From contig NZ_JACOFV010000010.1 of assembly GCF_014284255.1 (NCBI RefSeq), positions 62,001 to 126,000 on the forward strand: DNA of 64,000 nucleotides. Direction: 5' to 3'. Below are positions 11,004-19,824 of the stretch, in pieces. Within the stretch, counting starts at the first letter, position 1. Each line of letters begins with the position of its first letter. A program made the position numbers and the translations under genes. Source of the DNA: Cognatundibacterium jejuense (GTDB lineage: Bacteria; Pseudomonadota; Gammaproteobacteria; Burkholderiales; Burkholderiaceae_D). The notes beneath the pieces are model-generated. The model worked only from the letters and a program-made list of their open reading frames with translations, did not search any database and was not told the DNA's origin.

Positions 11004-12050
11004 TTAAAACATGGCCCGGACGACGTGATTAATCACTGCTCCACCAAAAATCAAATACGCAAACATGATTCCAGCCAACAACAAAGGTTTAATACCAGCC
11101 TGACGTATTGCCTGGATATGTGTCGCCAGACCCAGACCTGCGGTTGCCATTGCCAAAACCCAGGTGTCAAGAGTGAGACCAAATTGACTGACGTTTGTTG
11201 GCAATATATTCAGAGAATTCACACCTGCAACGGCGATGAATAACAGGGCAAACCAAGGAATCGTGATAGGCGCTTTTACTGGTGCATGTCCAGCCTGTCC
11301 AGCGTGGGCATGTGCTTTTTTGCTATCCCACCACATCGACAAACAAACCAAAAATGGTGCCAACATCATAACGCGTAACATTTTTGTGATGACCGCTGAG
11401 GCAGCGGTGTTTTCATCCATTTGCATACCCGCCGCAACTACCTGACCGACATCATGCATGGTTGAACCAGTGAACATGCCAAAGCTTTGGGCATCGACTA
11501 AGTAACCCAGGTGGTGATTCAATTGAAACAGCATAGGATAAATAAACATCGCCAATGTGCCAAAGATGACCACCGTTGAAACCGCAACAGCGACTTTTGC
11601 GGCGTCGGCTTTGACTACGGTTTCGGTCGCCAGAATTGCCGATGAGCCACAAATTGCGCTACCAGCACCAATCAAAATGGAGGTTTTGCTATCAACCTTA
11701 AAAAAACGCGTACCAATGTAATAGGCCAGAAAGAAAGTTGAGCATAAAACGGTGGCATCAATCAACATGCCTGCCCAGCCAACCTGACCGATTTGTTGGA
11801 ACGTGATTTTAAAACCGTAAAGGATAATTCCGAGCTGTAACAGGTTCTTTTTGGAAAAAACCACGCCTTCAGCGGTATGTGCCGCAATCCGTGGATAAAT
11901 AGTGTTGCCAACCAACATGCCTAACAATAAAGCGATGGTCAACGCAGACGCATGGGTGTGATGCGCCAATTGGCTGCTACTCAGTCCTATAGCAATGGCG
12001 GCGATCGCAGCGGTTAAACCTAGACCCGCTAATTTATTGAGCTTATTCAT
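11004..12050 (-). CDS. YeiH/UPF0324 family inner-membrane protein (putative sulfate exporter family)
   Basis: This 348-residue polytopic protein belongs to the Cons_hypoth698 (YeiH) family, annotated as putative sulfate exporters on thin evidence. It has about ten hydrophobic segments and the family's most conserved blocks: LLGMLVGNTIYPRI, LLQLGIILYGFKITFQQIG, IGAGSAICGSSAILATETVV and FGMFTGSTMHDVGQVVAAG. I chose the ATG at 12050 because the longer frame upstream is not protein-like; the ribosome-binding site is weak. It is divergent from a LysR regulator, the same arrangement as E. coli yeiH and yeiE. Confidence 0.85.
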   Translation of the reverse strand: MNKLNKLAGLGLTAAIAAIAIGLSSSQLAHHTHASALTIALLLGMLVGNTIYPRIAAHTAEGVVFSKKNLLQLGIILYGFKITFQQIGQVGWAGMLIDATVLCSTFFLAYYIGTRFFKVDSKTSILIGAGSAICGSSAILATETVVKADAAKVAVAVSTVVIFGTLAMFIYPMLFQLNHHLGYLVDAQSFGMFTGSTMHDVGQVVAAGMQMDENTAASAVITKMLRVMMLAPFLVCLSMWWDSKKAHAHAGQAGHAPVKAPITIPWFALLFIAVAGVNSLNILPTNVSQFGLTLDTWVLAMATAGLGLATHIQAIRQAGIKPLLLAGIMFAYLIFGGAVINHVVRAMF

Positions 12051-12132
12051 GATGCGTATATGCTTATGCAAAAAACGTTTAAGTGAGGCCAGTGTAGTTT
12101 GCCTGCATAAATAGGTAAAACAGATTGTTTTT

Positions 12133-12167
12133 ATATTCAATATCGGAAATATCGATATAATGAATAT
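12133..12167. promoter_or_regulatory. Nested inverted repeat between yeiH-like and lysR-like genes (candidate LysR operator)
   Basis: Two arms nest inside each other: ATATTCA (12133-12139) pairs with TGAATAT (12161-12167), and ATATCG (12140-12145) pairs with CGATAT (12153-12158). A TATAAT-like -10 (12156-12161) for the forward lysR gene lies within it. LysR proteins bind AT-rich dyads in exactly this position between divergent genes. The assignment is inference. Confidence 0.55.
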
Positions 12168-12200
12168 GACCATTTTCCCTGCCAAAGAAAGCCATTCCTG

Positions 12201-13100
12201 ATGCATATCACGCTACGCCAACTAGAAGTCTTTGTGGCTATCGCCCGTGCCGGCACTGGCACTGCGGCGGCAAGTCAGCTCGCCCTATCGCAATCGGCAG
12301 CGAGCAGTGCTTTAAGTGATCTGGAATATCAATTAGGCGAACCATTATTCAATCGCGTAGGCAAGCGCTTGCAATTGAATGAAAACGGTCGATATTTGCT
12401 GCCCAAGGCCGAAGCCCTGTTAGAAGGCGCTAGCGAGATTGAGCAGAGCTTTAAAACGGGCGTTCCTGTTCGCCTGCGCCTGTATGCGAGTATGACGATA
12501 GGCAATGACGTATTGCCGGAACTGGCAGCGCAGTTCTTACGTCAGGAACCAGATAGCCGACTCGAAATCGCTATCGGTAATTCACAAGATGTTGTTGAAG
12601 CGATATTGAGTTTCAGAGCTGATTTTGGTCTGATCGAAGCGCCATGCCACGACAGCCGTCTGGTGGCAGAACCTTGGCTGCATGATCAGATGCAATTGTT
12701 TTGCCATGCCAGCCACCCGCTAGCGCGTACGACGCCGGACATCGCTCAATTGCAGCAGACGGCATGGGTACTACGAGAACCTGGCTCCGGCTCGCGCGAG
12801 GTCACTGAGGCCGCGTTCGCGCCACATTTAGGCGTTCTCAATAGCGTATTGGAATTAGGAAGTGCAGAAGCGATCGCGCGCGCTGTGGGTACCGGTTTGG
12901 GTATCGCATGCGTGTCAAACCGGGCAATCAGCGACAAACTTACCGATGGCGAATTTGCGCCCATCCATACGCCATGGGCACAACTTAATCGCCGCTTTTA
13001 TCTGGTGTATCACCAGGAAAAAATTCTCTCTGGCGGTTTACAGCGTTTTCGGGAATTGTGTAGATTGAAGTTAATTGAGGAAATGGAGCAAGGGGCATGA
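12201..13100 (+). CDS. LysR-family transcriptional regulator (YeiE-like)
   Basis: This 299-residue LysR protein has a winged-helix domain at 1-60 (HITLRQLEVFVAIARAGTGT, QSAASSALSDLEYQLGEPLF) and a LysR substrate-binding domain from about 90 (RLRLYASMTIGNDVLP to LNRRFYLVYHQEKI). The effector part contains VLREPGSGSREVTEAAF, typical of the CysB/YeiE branch, which senses small sulfur or anion ligands. Its divergent yeiH-like neighbour is the obvious target. In E. coli YeiE is linked to sulfite and iron responses. About 240 bases after the stop hold no gene that I can see. Confidence 0.85.
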   Translation: MHITLRQLEVFVAIARAGTGTAAASQLALSQSAASSALSDLEYQLGEPLFNRVGKRLQLNENGRYLLPKAEALLEGASEIEQSFKTGVPVRLRLYASMTIGNDVLPELAAQFLRQEPDSRLEIAIGNSQDVVEAILSFRADFGLIEAPCHDSRLVAEPWLHDQMQLFCHASHPLARTTPDIAQLQQTAWVLREPGSGSREVTEAAFAPHLGVLNSVLELGSAEAIARAVGTGLGIACVSNRAISDKLTDGEFAPIHTPWAQLNRRFYLVYHQEKILSGGLQRFRELCRLKLIEEMEQGA

Positions 13101-13343
13101 TGGATTCACAATGACGTGTTGCGTTGAATAGATACGCTTATCCAAAGCTAACTTGTCATTCGAGCTAAAAGCACGCACGACTGACGAAACGCCCTAGATA
13201 CTGCTACCCACCCAAGCATATCCTAAGCCCTCCTTAATGCGTCACTTTTAATATATAAACGATAGCTCTTTGTGGAGCCAAGCCGCGTGTGGCCCGCGCT
13301 GACTTTTATTTGAATTCGAATGGGTTGCATCCGTCCACAAAAG

Positions 13344-14222
13344 CTATTTTTTTACAGGTTTTCCGGCAGTCTTCTTAGGAGTAGATGGCGGCTTGACGCT
13401 TGCTTTTATGACTGCGCTAGCTGCTGCCTTGCTGACAGGCTTCGCTTTGGCAGGAGCGGTTTTAGTTACTGATTTGGCGACTGTTTTTGTTGTGGCTTTC
13501 GGCTTTACTTTGGAAGCAGTGCCTGGTTTATTTCGTGCTTTTGTCGACGCTGCTGATTTTTTGTCGTTATTGGCATTGTTGGTCGTGGCGGCGACACTCT
13601 CCGTGACACCTGGTTCGCTTTCTAAAGCTTTGCTGACCGCTTGTTTAAACTGATCTTGCAACAATCCCCACCATGCGGCGGGTGTTGCGAATGGGGTGCT
13701 GGCATCTGGTGTGCTGGTGGTCTGTGATGGATTGTTTGCGCTGGATTCGCCGGTAGTGGCTTCGGCGCTTGTGCTTGCGGTGGTTTCAGTCTGTTCAGGA
13801 GGCATGTCGATGTCGTCATCCTCTTCATCTTCGACCGCAGGCTCCGGAATCTTGTGACTTCCGGCTGGCATCGGCCAATCAGCGTTGCTTGTATGGCTTT
13901 CTGGTTTTGTTGCTGGCGCAACTGGTGCAGTCGCTTGCTGTGCGTGTTGGGCAAAACTTTCACCCAATGATTGCAAAGCGGCGATGGTTGCACGTTGCAC
14001 TTCTAGCGCTTGTATCGTACCGCGCAGCATATTCATATTGACGTTCAGCCAGGATTCTACCGTCTTCAAATCCTTGATTTTTTTATCCAGCTCGTCCAGA
14101 GACATAGGTGGTGCAACCATGCCTGGGATATTCAAACTACCCCACAGATTTTTTATAAAACCTAATGGATCGGACATGGAATTCAACCCGGATGTATCAG
14201 AACCAGAAAACGGATTACTCAT
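13344..14222 (-). CDS. phaM: PHA granule-associated regulatory protein (PhaM-like)
   Basis: PhaM of Ralstonia binds PHA synthase and DNA, linking polyhydroxybutyrate granules to the nucleoid. This 292-residue homologue has the conserved N-terminal part (DPLGFIKNLWGSLNIPG, PMSLDELDKKIKDLKTVESW, GTIQALEVQRATIAALQ), an acidic, threonine-rich linker with EDEEDDDIDM, and a C-terminal tail of about 80 residues rich in K, A, P and T (KPVSKAAASAVIKASVKPPS), like histone H1. I chose ATG 14222 with AGGAG ahead of it. No phaC is in the window. Ribosomes should meet a strongly biased tail composition, but there is no frameshift. Confidence 0.85.
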   Translation of the reverse strand: MSNPFSGSDTSGLNSMSDPLGFIKNLWGSLNIPGMVAPPMSLDELDKKIKDLKTVESWLNVNMNMLRGTIQALEVQRATIAALQSLGESFAQHAQQATAPVAPATKPESHTSNADWPMPAGSHKIPEPAVEDEEDDDIDMPPEQTETTASTSAEATTGESSANNPSQTTSTPDASTPFATPAAWWGLLQDQFKQAVSKALESEPGVTESVAATTNNANNDKKSAASTKARNKPGTASKVKPKATTKTVAKSVTKTAPAKAKPVSKAAASAVIKASVKPPSTPKKTAGKPVKK

Positions 14223-14264
14223 CAAAATACTCCTGTGTTTGCGGCGGATTTGCGGAAGGCTTTA

Positions 14265-15539
14265 TTAATTGTTCATCTTGCATGAGCTTGGCAATGCCGT
14301 CAATCTCGATTCAAAAAAAGCTTCGGTTTTAAATCCATAGCCACTGCCTTCATTATCAAAACGGGTACCGGCTTCGCCCTTTTTTTGCATCACCGAAACG
14401 TACAAAGGCTGTAATAATTGATGATCTTGCGCGCGCATTTGTGTTTGATGAAAGCCATTTGAATACGTCGTACCTTCAAGTGCTTTAGCAACTGCAACCG
14501 CTTGCGTGGTATGTGCTTTTTCTATGGCGCGACTCAACATTTCTATCATCACGTGCATACGCAAATGCAGGTAATCTTCTTGTGGATCAGGGTAGCGCAA
14601 ACGGAAGGCCTGATAAAACGCGTCACTGGCTTGACCACCCACGTTTGGATGCCATTCGGCGACCGCTCTGACGTGGCCAACACCCGCTTCGCCAATCGCA
14701 GCGGGTGCCCCCAATGCGTTGGCATAAAAGGTATAAAACTTGAGATTCATTCCTGCATCCTTGGTTGCTTTGATGAGCAAAGTCAGATCGTTGCCCCAGT
14801 TGCCAGTGATGACGGTATCAGCGCCACTGGCTTTAATCTTAGCGGCATAGGGGGCGAAATCTTTGATTTTGCCAATCGGATGCAGATCTTCCCCAACAAT
14901 GTGGATATCGGGACGTTTGCTGCTCAGCATGCTGCGTGCGCTCTTATTGACGCTACGTCCAAAGCTATAGTCTTGGCCAATCAGATACACATTTTTGGCA
15001 TGGGTGTCGTTTTTGATGACCTCGGTGAGCACTTGCATGCGCATATCGGCATTGGCATCGAACCTAAAATGCCAAAAGCTGCATTTCTCATTCGTGAGAG
15101 CCGGATCGACTGCAGAGTAGTTTAAAAACAGTATCTGATTGTCTGGCGCACGTTGATTGTGTTTATTGATGGCATCAACCATCGCCAATGCAACAGCAGA
15201 GCTATTTCCTTGAATGACAAAAGGAATGTGCTGATCGGTGACCTGTCTGAGCGCATTGAGGGATTCTTCTACACCTTGTTTGTTATCGATGATGGTCAGT
15301 GCCAAATGATGCTTGCCCTCTGGCAAAGTCACACCGCCGCGCGCATTGATATTGTCGATTGCCATTTGTACAATGCGTTGTACTGCCTGGCCAGCATTGC
15401 TGAATGGGCCACTCATGCCTTCTATCATCGCGATACGGATTGGTGCCGGTGCAGCACACGCATGGTCTGTGCTGACCAATGAAATTTGCACACTGATTAC
15501 AATTAAGCAGGTAAGGCGTTTTAAAAAGTGAAAGGGCAT
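14265..15539 (-). CDS. Orphan branched-chain amino-acid-type periplasmic binding protein
   Basis: This 424-residue exported protein has a signal peptide (KRLTCLIVISVQISLVS, cleavage near ACA-A) followed by a Peripla_BP_6 fold beginning PIRIAMIEGMSGPFSNAGQA. Conserved blocks include NVYLIGQDYSFGRS and KIKASGADTVITGNWGNDLT. No permease or ATPase gene adjoins it, so it either lends its ligand to a transporter encoded elsewhere, such as the Liv system at 1.5-6.4 kb, or works as a sensor. The 42-base gap to phaM downstream suggests possible cotranscription. The ligand is unknown. Confidence 0.85.
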   Translation of the reverse strand: MPFHFLKRLTCLIVISVQISLVSTDHACAAPAPIRIAMIEGMSGPFSNAGQAVQRIVQMAIDNINARGGVTLPEGKHHLALTIIDNKQGVEESLNALRQVTDQHIPFVIQGNSSAVALAMVDAINKHNQRAPDNQILFLNYSAVDPALTNEKCSFWHFRFDANADMRMQVLTEVIKNDTHAKNVYLIGQDYSFGRSVNKSARSMLSSKRPDIHIVGEDLHPIGKIKDFAPYAAKIKASGADTVITGNWGNDLTLLIKATKDAGMNLKFYTFYANALGAPAAIGEAGVGHVRAVAEWHPNVGGQASDAFYQAFRLRYPDPQEDYLHLRMHVMIEMLSRAIEKAHTTQAVAVAKALEGTTYSNGFHQTQMRAQDHQLLQPLYVSVMQKKGEAGTRFDNEGSGYGFKTEAFFESRLTALPSSCKMNN

Positions 15540-15699
15540 AAGTGAGGCGGAGTTTTATTAAATTGAATGGAAAACGAAGACATTGTCGCAAGTTTCGAAA
15601 AAAGCGCGAAAAAGTAATAAACGACAAAGCAGGTATTTTAACCGCATCAAAAAATCACAGATATCGCGTATCTTCGTGCAAGCGTTTACACTCACGCCT

Positions 15700-16887
15700 A
15701 TGACATTGCCTAACTCTATTACTTTGCGCTCACGTTTTCGGTTTAGTTTGCTGGTGTTTGCCGCTTTGGCCTTGCTGCTCCATTATTTGCTATGGGGTGC
15801 GGTATCAGATATCGCCAAGCCCCCTACGTTCAGTCCGATAAGCGAAAAAATGGTGACCGTGCAATTAGCGGAGCCCGCAGATACCACGAAGGTAGTAGTG
15901 AAAACGGCACCGCCTGTGGCAAAGCCAGCCCCTAAAGCTCTCACTAAGGCAGTGCCAAAAGCGGTTACCGAAAAAACGACCGACGCAGATTCTGCGCCCA
16001 CAACCGAGCCGTCCGTGGTGCAAGATAGTGCACCAACGGCTGAATCATTCAATGAACAGAATATGGCAGGCAGTGAAACGCATGTCAGTAAAGCATCTGA
16101 CGATACTCCTGCTGCTCCGGACGCAACGAAGAACCTCAACGTTGACGATAAGCCAGTAATTGAAAATAAGCCGCCAGCAGATGACAGCCTTGATTTATCC
16201 GGCCTCAGTATCTTGCCGCCGCCGTCTGGGAAAATGAATTTGAAGGTAATTTACGTCGCCAAAAATATGAACCCAGTTTATGGTCTGGGTGAAATTCAAT
16301 GGTCAATCAAAGATAGTAAATACCAAATGCAAATTGAAGCGTCGCTGGATCTTTTGATCACCACACTACGACTGTATAAGCTACAAAGTGATGGTGCTAT
16401 CGGCGATCATGGCATTGCGCCACAAATGATGAGCGAAACCCGGCGTGGTCGTAGTGAAACCGCAACGCATTTTAATTACGACACGAACACGATTAGTTTT
16501 TCTGCGACCACGAATACCGTAGAGATGAGCAAAGGTGCGCAGGACAGGGCGACGGTGTTTATGCAATTAACAGGTTTGGGCATCGCCGCGCCAGAACAAT
16601 TTGTCGCAGGAAAAAAGATAACGATACAAGTTGCCGAAAATCGCGAAGCGGATAAGTTTACTTTCGTTGTTTCCGGACAAGAAGAAATTCAAACTTCACT
16701 TGGAAAACTACAAACCTGGCACGTCACACGCCCACCGCGCCCGGGCTTATACAATTCGACATTAGAACTCTGGTTTGCTCCCGCGTATCATTGGTATCCG
16801 GTGCAAATCCGCAATACGGAACCGAATGGTGCCGTTACGACTCAAACAGCCAGCAAGATTCAATTTAATACCTCTACGGAAAAATAG
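15700..16887 (+). CDS. DUF3108 domain protein with TonB-like membrane anchor
   Basis: The protein has 395 residues from the ATG at 15700; upstream codons are open but carry no membrane-protein character. A basic start is followed by one membrane span at about residues 14-32 (LLVFAALALLLHYLLWG). Next comes a periplasmic stretch of about 110 residues rich in A, P, K and T (KTAPPVAKPAPKALTKAVPK), resembling the TonB spacer. The C-terminal DUF3108 domain starts near GKMNLKVIYVAKNMNPVYGL and ends with WFAPAYHWYPVQIRNTEPNG. DUF3108 proteins are predicted periplasmic beta proteins of unknown role. The stop is one base before the next start. Confidence 0.85.
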   Translation: MTLPNSITLRSRFRFSLLVFAALALLLHYLLWGAVSDIAKPPTFSPISEKMVTVQLAEPADTTKVVVKTAPPVAKPAPKALTKAVPKAVTEKTTDADSAPTTEPSVVQDSAPTAESFNEQNMAGSETHVSKASDDTPAAPDATKNLNVDDKPVIENKPPADDSLDLSGLSILPPPSGKMNLKVIYVAKNMNPVYGLGEIQWSIKDSKYQMQIEASLDLLITTLRLYKLQSDGAIGDHGIAPQMMSETRRGRSETATHFNYDTNTISFSATTNTVEMSKGAQDRATVFMQLTGLGIAAPEQFVAGKKITIQVAENREADKFTFVVSGQEEIQTSLGKLQTWHVTRPPRPGLYNSTLELWFAPAYHWYPVQIRNTEPNGAVTTQTASKIQFNTSTEK

Positions 16888-16888
16888 T

Positions 16889-17659
16889 ATGCGCCTCCAG
16901 TCTTTTGCTTTTCATCGCTTTTCAACGTTGTTATACAGTGCTGTATTGACACTTGGCATTATGACGCAGGCACATGCAAGTAATTCCGTTATAGCGAGTA
17001 AAACTGCATTTCAGTTACCACCGGCTGCTGAGCTGCAATACAGCATCAAAGCCAAACAAAGTGGTATCTCTTTGGGCGGATCAGCCAGCGTTAAATGGAT
17101 GGTGAGCAACCACAATTATCAGATTCTGACTGAAACACGCGCCATGTTATTTGGCAAAATTCTCGACGCCAGCAGCGTTGGTAATATCGATGATTTTGGT
17201 CTGGCCCCCGAAAAATTTGTAGAAAAGCGTTTTGGAAAACCAGCGACCACGACTGGTTTTAATCGTGATAGCAAAACTATTTCATTCACCGCTTCTGCTG
17301 AAACCTACGTAATTAAAGGCGGCGAACAAGATCGTACCAGCGCAACATGGCAATTGGTTGCACAAGCGCGAGCAGCGGGCGAGAAATTCAAACCGGGCTC
17401 TGAGTGGAAAATGTTTGTTGCTGGTCGCCGTGATGCGGAAGAGTGGACTTTCAAGGTTGTTGCTAGCGAAAAAATCACTACCGCTATGGGTGAAATTAAT
17501 ACGGTGCATATCAGTAAAGCACCGCCGCCTGATTCCAAAGATCAGACACTGGATATCTGGCTATCACCCGAGATGGAATGGTATCCGGTCAGGTTGAAAT
17601 TCAGTGACGCGAATGGCGAATACATCGATCAAACCTTGGAAAGTGTGACTAAGCTTTAG
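16889..17659 (+). CDS. DUF3108 domain protein, secreted
   Basis: This 256-residue paralogue of the preceding gene has a cleavable signal peptide (TLLYSAVLTLGIMTQAHA) instead of the anchor and linker. Its DUF3108 core aligns block for block: LQYSIKAKQSGISLGG, EKRFGKPATTTGFNRD, GGEQDRTSATWQLVA and DIWLSPEMEWYPVRLKFSD. The start at 16889 follows the TAG stop of the first gene directly, so the pair is translationally coupled. Such pairs are common in Burkholderiales and are thought to act in the envelope. No more precise role can be given. Confidence 0.85.
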   Translation: MRLQSFAFHRFSTLLYSAVLTLGIMTQAHASNSVIASKTAFQLPPAAELQYSIKAKQSGISLGGSASVKWMVSNHNYQILTETRAMLFGKILDASSVGNIDDFGLAPEKFVEKRFGKPATTTGFNRDSKTISFTASAETYVIKGGEQDRTSATWQLVAQARAAGEKFKPGSEWKMFVAGRRDAEEWTFKVVASEKITTAMGEINTVHISKAPPPDSKDQTLDIWLSPEMEWYPVRLKFSDANGEYIDQTLESVTKL

Positions 17660-17742
17660 GCGCATGATGTCCTTTATCGATGATGGTTGTCAGGGTAGAT
17701 GCGATCGGCTTGTCTTCAACGCTCATGTCTAAAAACATCATA

Positions 17743-17806
17743 ATCGATATTTAATTATCGATAAACGATAAAAAATACTTGATATTTAATTTTATCAGCC
17801 TAGAAT
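17743..17806 (+). promoter_or_regulatory. Promoter with two related inverted repeats upstream of the DUF2975/HTH operon
   Basis: GATATTTAATT occurs twice, at 17746-17756 and 17781-17791, each within a dyad: ATCGATA...TATCGAT (17743-17762) and TGATA...TATCA (17780-17797). TTGATA (17779-17784) and TAGAAT (17801-17806), 16 bases apart, make a likely sigma-70 promoter whose -35 and spacer are covered by the second dyad. I infer binding by the HTH protein encoded downstream. Confidence 0.55.
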
Positions 17807-17839
17807 AAGCTTCATCATTTCCTGTTATGGAGCTTTGTT

Positions 17840-18433
17840 ATGCCACCTTCTTCAAAATCACGCGTTGTTGCTATCGGTCAGGTCAGTTCTTATCTGATTT
17901 GGTTCACCGTGCTTTCTATGTTCGTTATTTTGGTGTGTGCTCTTGCTGCGTTAGGCATAACGTGGATGAGCCTTCCTTCCGGTGATCTTAATATCGTCAG
18001 GCTGATACTCCAAAGCATTAACCCTGGAGATGATTACTTTGATTGGATAAAGAGACGCGGTGTGACGTCTGAGGCGCGGATTTTTCTGATGTTTTGTATT
18101 GTGGCGCTGGCGGCAAGTCTGGAATACCTGATGCTGCAATTGAATCAATTGCTGACTTGCTTCTCGAGTGGAGAAATTTTCAATCGCAAAGCAATTGGTC
18201 ATGCTCGTTATGCGTTTTATGTCGCATTCTTTAGTAGTTTATTTTATTACGCCGTGCAATTGCTGGTGCTGACTTGTAGTGTGATGTTCTGGCAGGATGG
18301 CAAGATCAGTTATTTTTTCAGGATCTTCGCTGATGCACTTGGCGATACGGTGTGGGTAGGAATTTCTTTGTTGATTATCTGGTCTCTGGAAATTGGCGCT
18401 GAACTCAATGACGAAGTAGAACTCACGATCTGA
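17840..18433 (+). CDS. DUF2975 domain membrane protein
   Basis: This 197-residue protein has four hydrophobic spans: about residues 20-43, 80-105 (FLMFCIVALAASLEYLMLQL), 125-150 and 165-185. The middle motif FSSGEIFNRKAIGHARYAF is the DUF2975 hallmark. The family is found next to a small Cro/C1-type HTH gene (YoaS/YozG of Bacillus subtilis), as here with five bases between them. The arrangement suggests a membrane protein that modulates a small repressor, but its signal is unknown. The start ATG at 17840 follows a plausible GGAG. Confidence 0.85.
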   Translation: MPPSSKSRVVAIGQVSSYLIWFTVLSMFVILVCALAALGITWMSLPSGDLNIVRLILQSINPGDDYFDWIKRRGVTSEARIFLMFCIVALAASLEYLMLQLNQLLTCFSSGEIFNRKAIGHARYAFYVAFFSSLFYYAVQLLVLTCSVMFWQDGKISYFFRIFADALGDTVWVGISLLIIWSLEIGAELNDEVELTI

Positions 18434-18438
18434 TCATT

Positions 18439-18723
18439 ATGCCTATTATTGTTAATCTCGATGTCGTGTTGGCACAGCGAAAAATGCGCCTGAATACCTT
18501 GTCAGCCATTGTCGGTATCACAGTGCAAAATTTATCTGTGTTGAAGACCGGAAAAGCCAAGGCAATCCGGTTTGATACCTTAGAAAAAATTTGTGCGATC
18601 TTGAACTGTCAGCCTGGTGATATTTTGGCCTATACACCTGATACTAATGGGGTTACACAGACGGATAACCATGATCTGGACAGCGCAACAATATCTGAGG
18701 CAGATGATCAGATTGATTCCTGA
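18439..18723 (+). CDS. Small Cro/C1-type HTH regulator (YozG-like)
   Basis: This 94-residue protein consists of an HTH domain: MPIIVNLDVVLAQRKMRLNT, then LSAIVGITVQNLSVLKTGKA (helix-turn-helix) and FDTLEKICAILNCQPGDILA, the ending typical of the XRE/YozG family. A polar tail of about 25 residues follows. It is the second gene of the DUF2975 operon. Two AT-rich dyads in the operon promoter are its probable operator. Its 3' end overlaps that of the convergent secreted-protein gene by 16 bases. Confidence 0.87.
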   Translation: MPIIVNLDVVLAQRKMRLNTLSAIVGITVQNLSVLKTGKAKAIRFDTLEKICAILNCQPGDILAYTPDTNGVTQTDNHDLDSATISEADDQIDS

Positions 18724-19142
18724 CGAATAAATGGGCCTACGCACTCATGCAGATTTTCTTCAGAGCAGAGTAAAAATTGTGTGCCGTCTGGATGTAACAA
18801 GATATAGTTGATTGCAATGTCGCCAATCGGGGATTTGTCCCCCGTACAGTCAGCTTGGCCATTGTGTTTGACGATTTTATCAATCCATTTATAAAAACCA
18901 CGCGCACTAGGATAGTCGGAAATACGGAAGACTGATTCACTCACCTCTCTGCCACTGATGGTGCGCTTAGTGCCATTTGCTCTCAGGTTATACACTTCGT
19001 AACAAGCGAATTCTGGTAGTTCGATTTTCCAGGCGCCAACTAAGGGATGATCGGCGCGCAAAGGCGTACGTCTGATTTCTTGGCTAAATGCGACGTTGGT
19101 GCAGAGTGTCATTAACGTTGCAATAAGCATAGCGCGTTTCAT
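18708..19142 (-). CDS. Secreted uncharacterised protein, possibly lipocalin-like
   Basis: This 144-residue protein has a signal peptide (MKRAMLIATLMTLCTNVAFS, cleavage after FS-Q). The mature part begins with HPLVGAWKIELPEFACYEVY, reminiscent of lipocalin-like domains in which a GxW motif opens the barrel. It contains four cysteines (ACYEV, ADCTG, LLCSE, HECVG) that could pair in the periplasm. I do not recognise an exact family. The 3' end overlaps the HTH gene by 16 bases in convergent orientation. Confidence 0.65.
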   Translation of the reverse strand: MKRAMLIATLMTLCTNVAFSQEIRRTPLRADHPLVGAWKIELPEFACYEVYNLRANGTKRTISGREVSESVFRISDYPSARGFYKWIDKIVKHNGQADCTGDKSPIGDIAINYILLHPDGTQFLLCSEENLHECVGPFIRQESI

Positions 19143-19275
19143 GATTTCTGCTCCTGTGGCCCGGTGAAAGTAATGTTGCGCGGAAACTGGATGATGTTTA
19201 CACCATAAATTGTCTGCTGCGAGTAGGCAAGGTCTTTTTGTCGAACATATAAAAAATTTTGCTTACTTTTGAAGC

Positions 19276-19824
19276 TCAACCGACACTAGACAGCATTTGA
19301 TCAAATTGTTCGTCATGGGCGGGGTCAGGCAGACTGGTCTTCGTGATCAGATGCTCGCTGAATGCAGCCTGTATTGCTTCCTCTTCGGGTAACAGTTTAA
19401 CGTGCCAACGGATTAGTCTCAATTCGGCATCTTTACATGCTTTATTTTTTTTGGCATCCGCGTCCTGCTGGTAGAAATTATGTTGACTCGCGTCATCTAG
19501 CTCTATCGCGGCAACGACGCTGAAATCTCTATTGCAGACGACAAAGTCGAAGCTTAAGCGGTTGATACGATTATTCCACTCATGAAAATCTGCACTTGGC
19601 TTGATGTTGAGAACCCGCGCCATATTGACTTGGGCGAGGACGATGTAATCAGGCAAAGCCTTAATCAGTCGAAAATACAGCACTTGTTCGGCTGCTCCCA
19701 TGGGGCGCTTGACATAATAAGGCCAAACTTGTTGGTTATTGGTTGGACGTTGTGTTTTTTTAAACAGACGACCAACGATCAGTGCTAAAACAAAAGCGAT
19801 GAGAAAAATGATGACCGTTTTCAC
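19276..19824 (-). CDS. DUF2726 domain membrane-anchored protein
   Basis: The protein has 182 residues and starts at a GTG preceded by AGAGG. One N-terminal membrane span (TVIIFLIAFVLALIVGRLF) is followed by a cytoplasmic DUF2726 domain: PMGAAEQVLYFRLIKALPDY, FVVCNRDFSVVAAIELDD and KNKACKDAELRLIRWHVK. DUF2726 resembles restriction-endonuclease-like (PD-(D/E)XK) folds; the conserved D and E-x-D pieces are visible (FDFVVC, IELDD). The biological role is unknown. The 450 bases upstream are very AT-rich and should carry its promoter. Confidence 0.8.
   Translation of the reverse strand: MKTVIIFLIAFVLALIVGRLFKKTQRPTNNQQVWPYYVKRPMGAAEQVLYFRLIKALPDYIVLAQVNMARVLNIKPSADFHEWNNRINRLSFDFVVCNRDFSVVAAIELDDASQHNFYQQDADAKKNKACKDAELRLIRWHVKLLPEEEAIQAAFSEHLITKTSLPDPAHDEQFDQMLSSVG

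Noticed and set aside
12051-12206. Extension of the YeiH-like protein by 52 residues upstream of 12050
   Set aside because: The extension would overlap the divergent LysR start and the operator and does not resemble a family N-terminus.
13311-13340. TTCGAAT-containing region as a tRNA T-arm
   Set aside because: No acceptor stem, anticodon arm or CCA context could be fitted. It looks like a decayed copy of the GGGTTGCA repeat.
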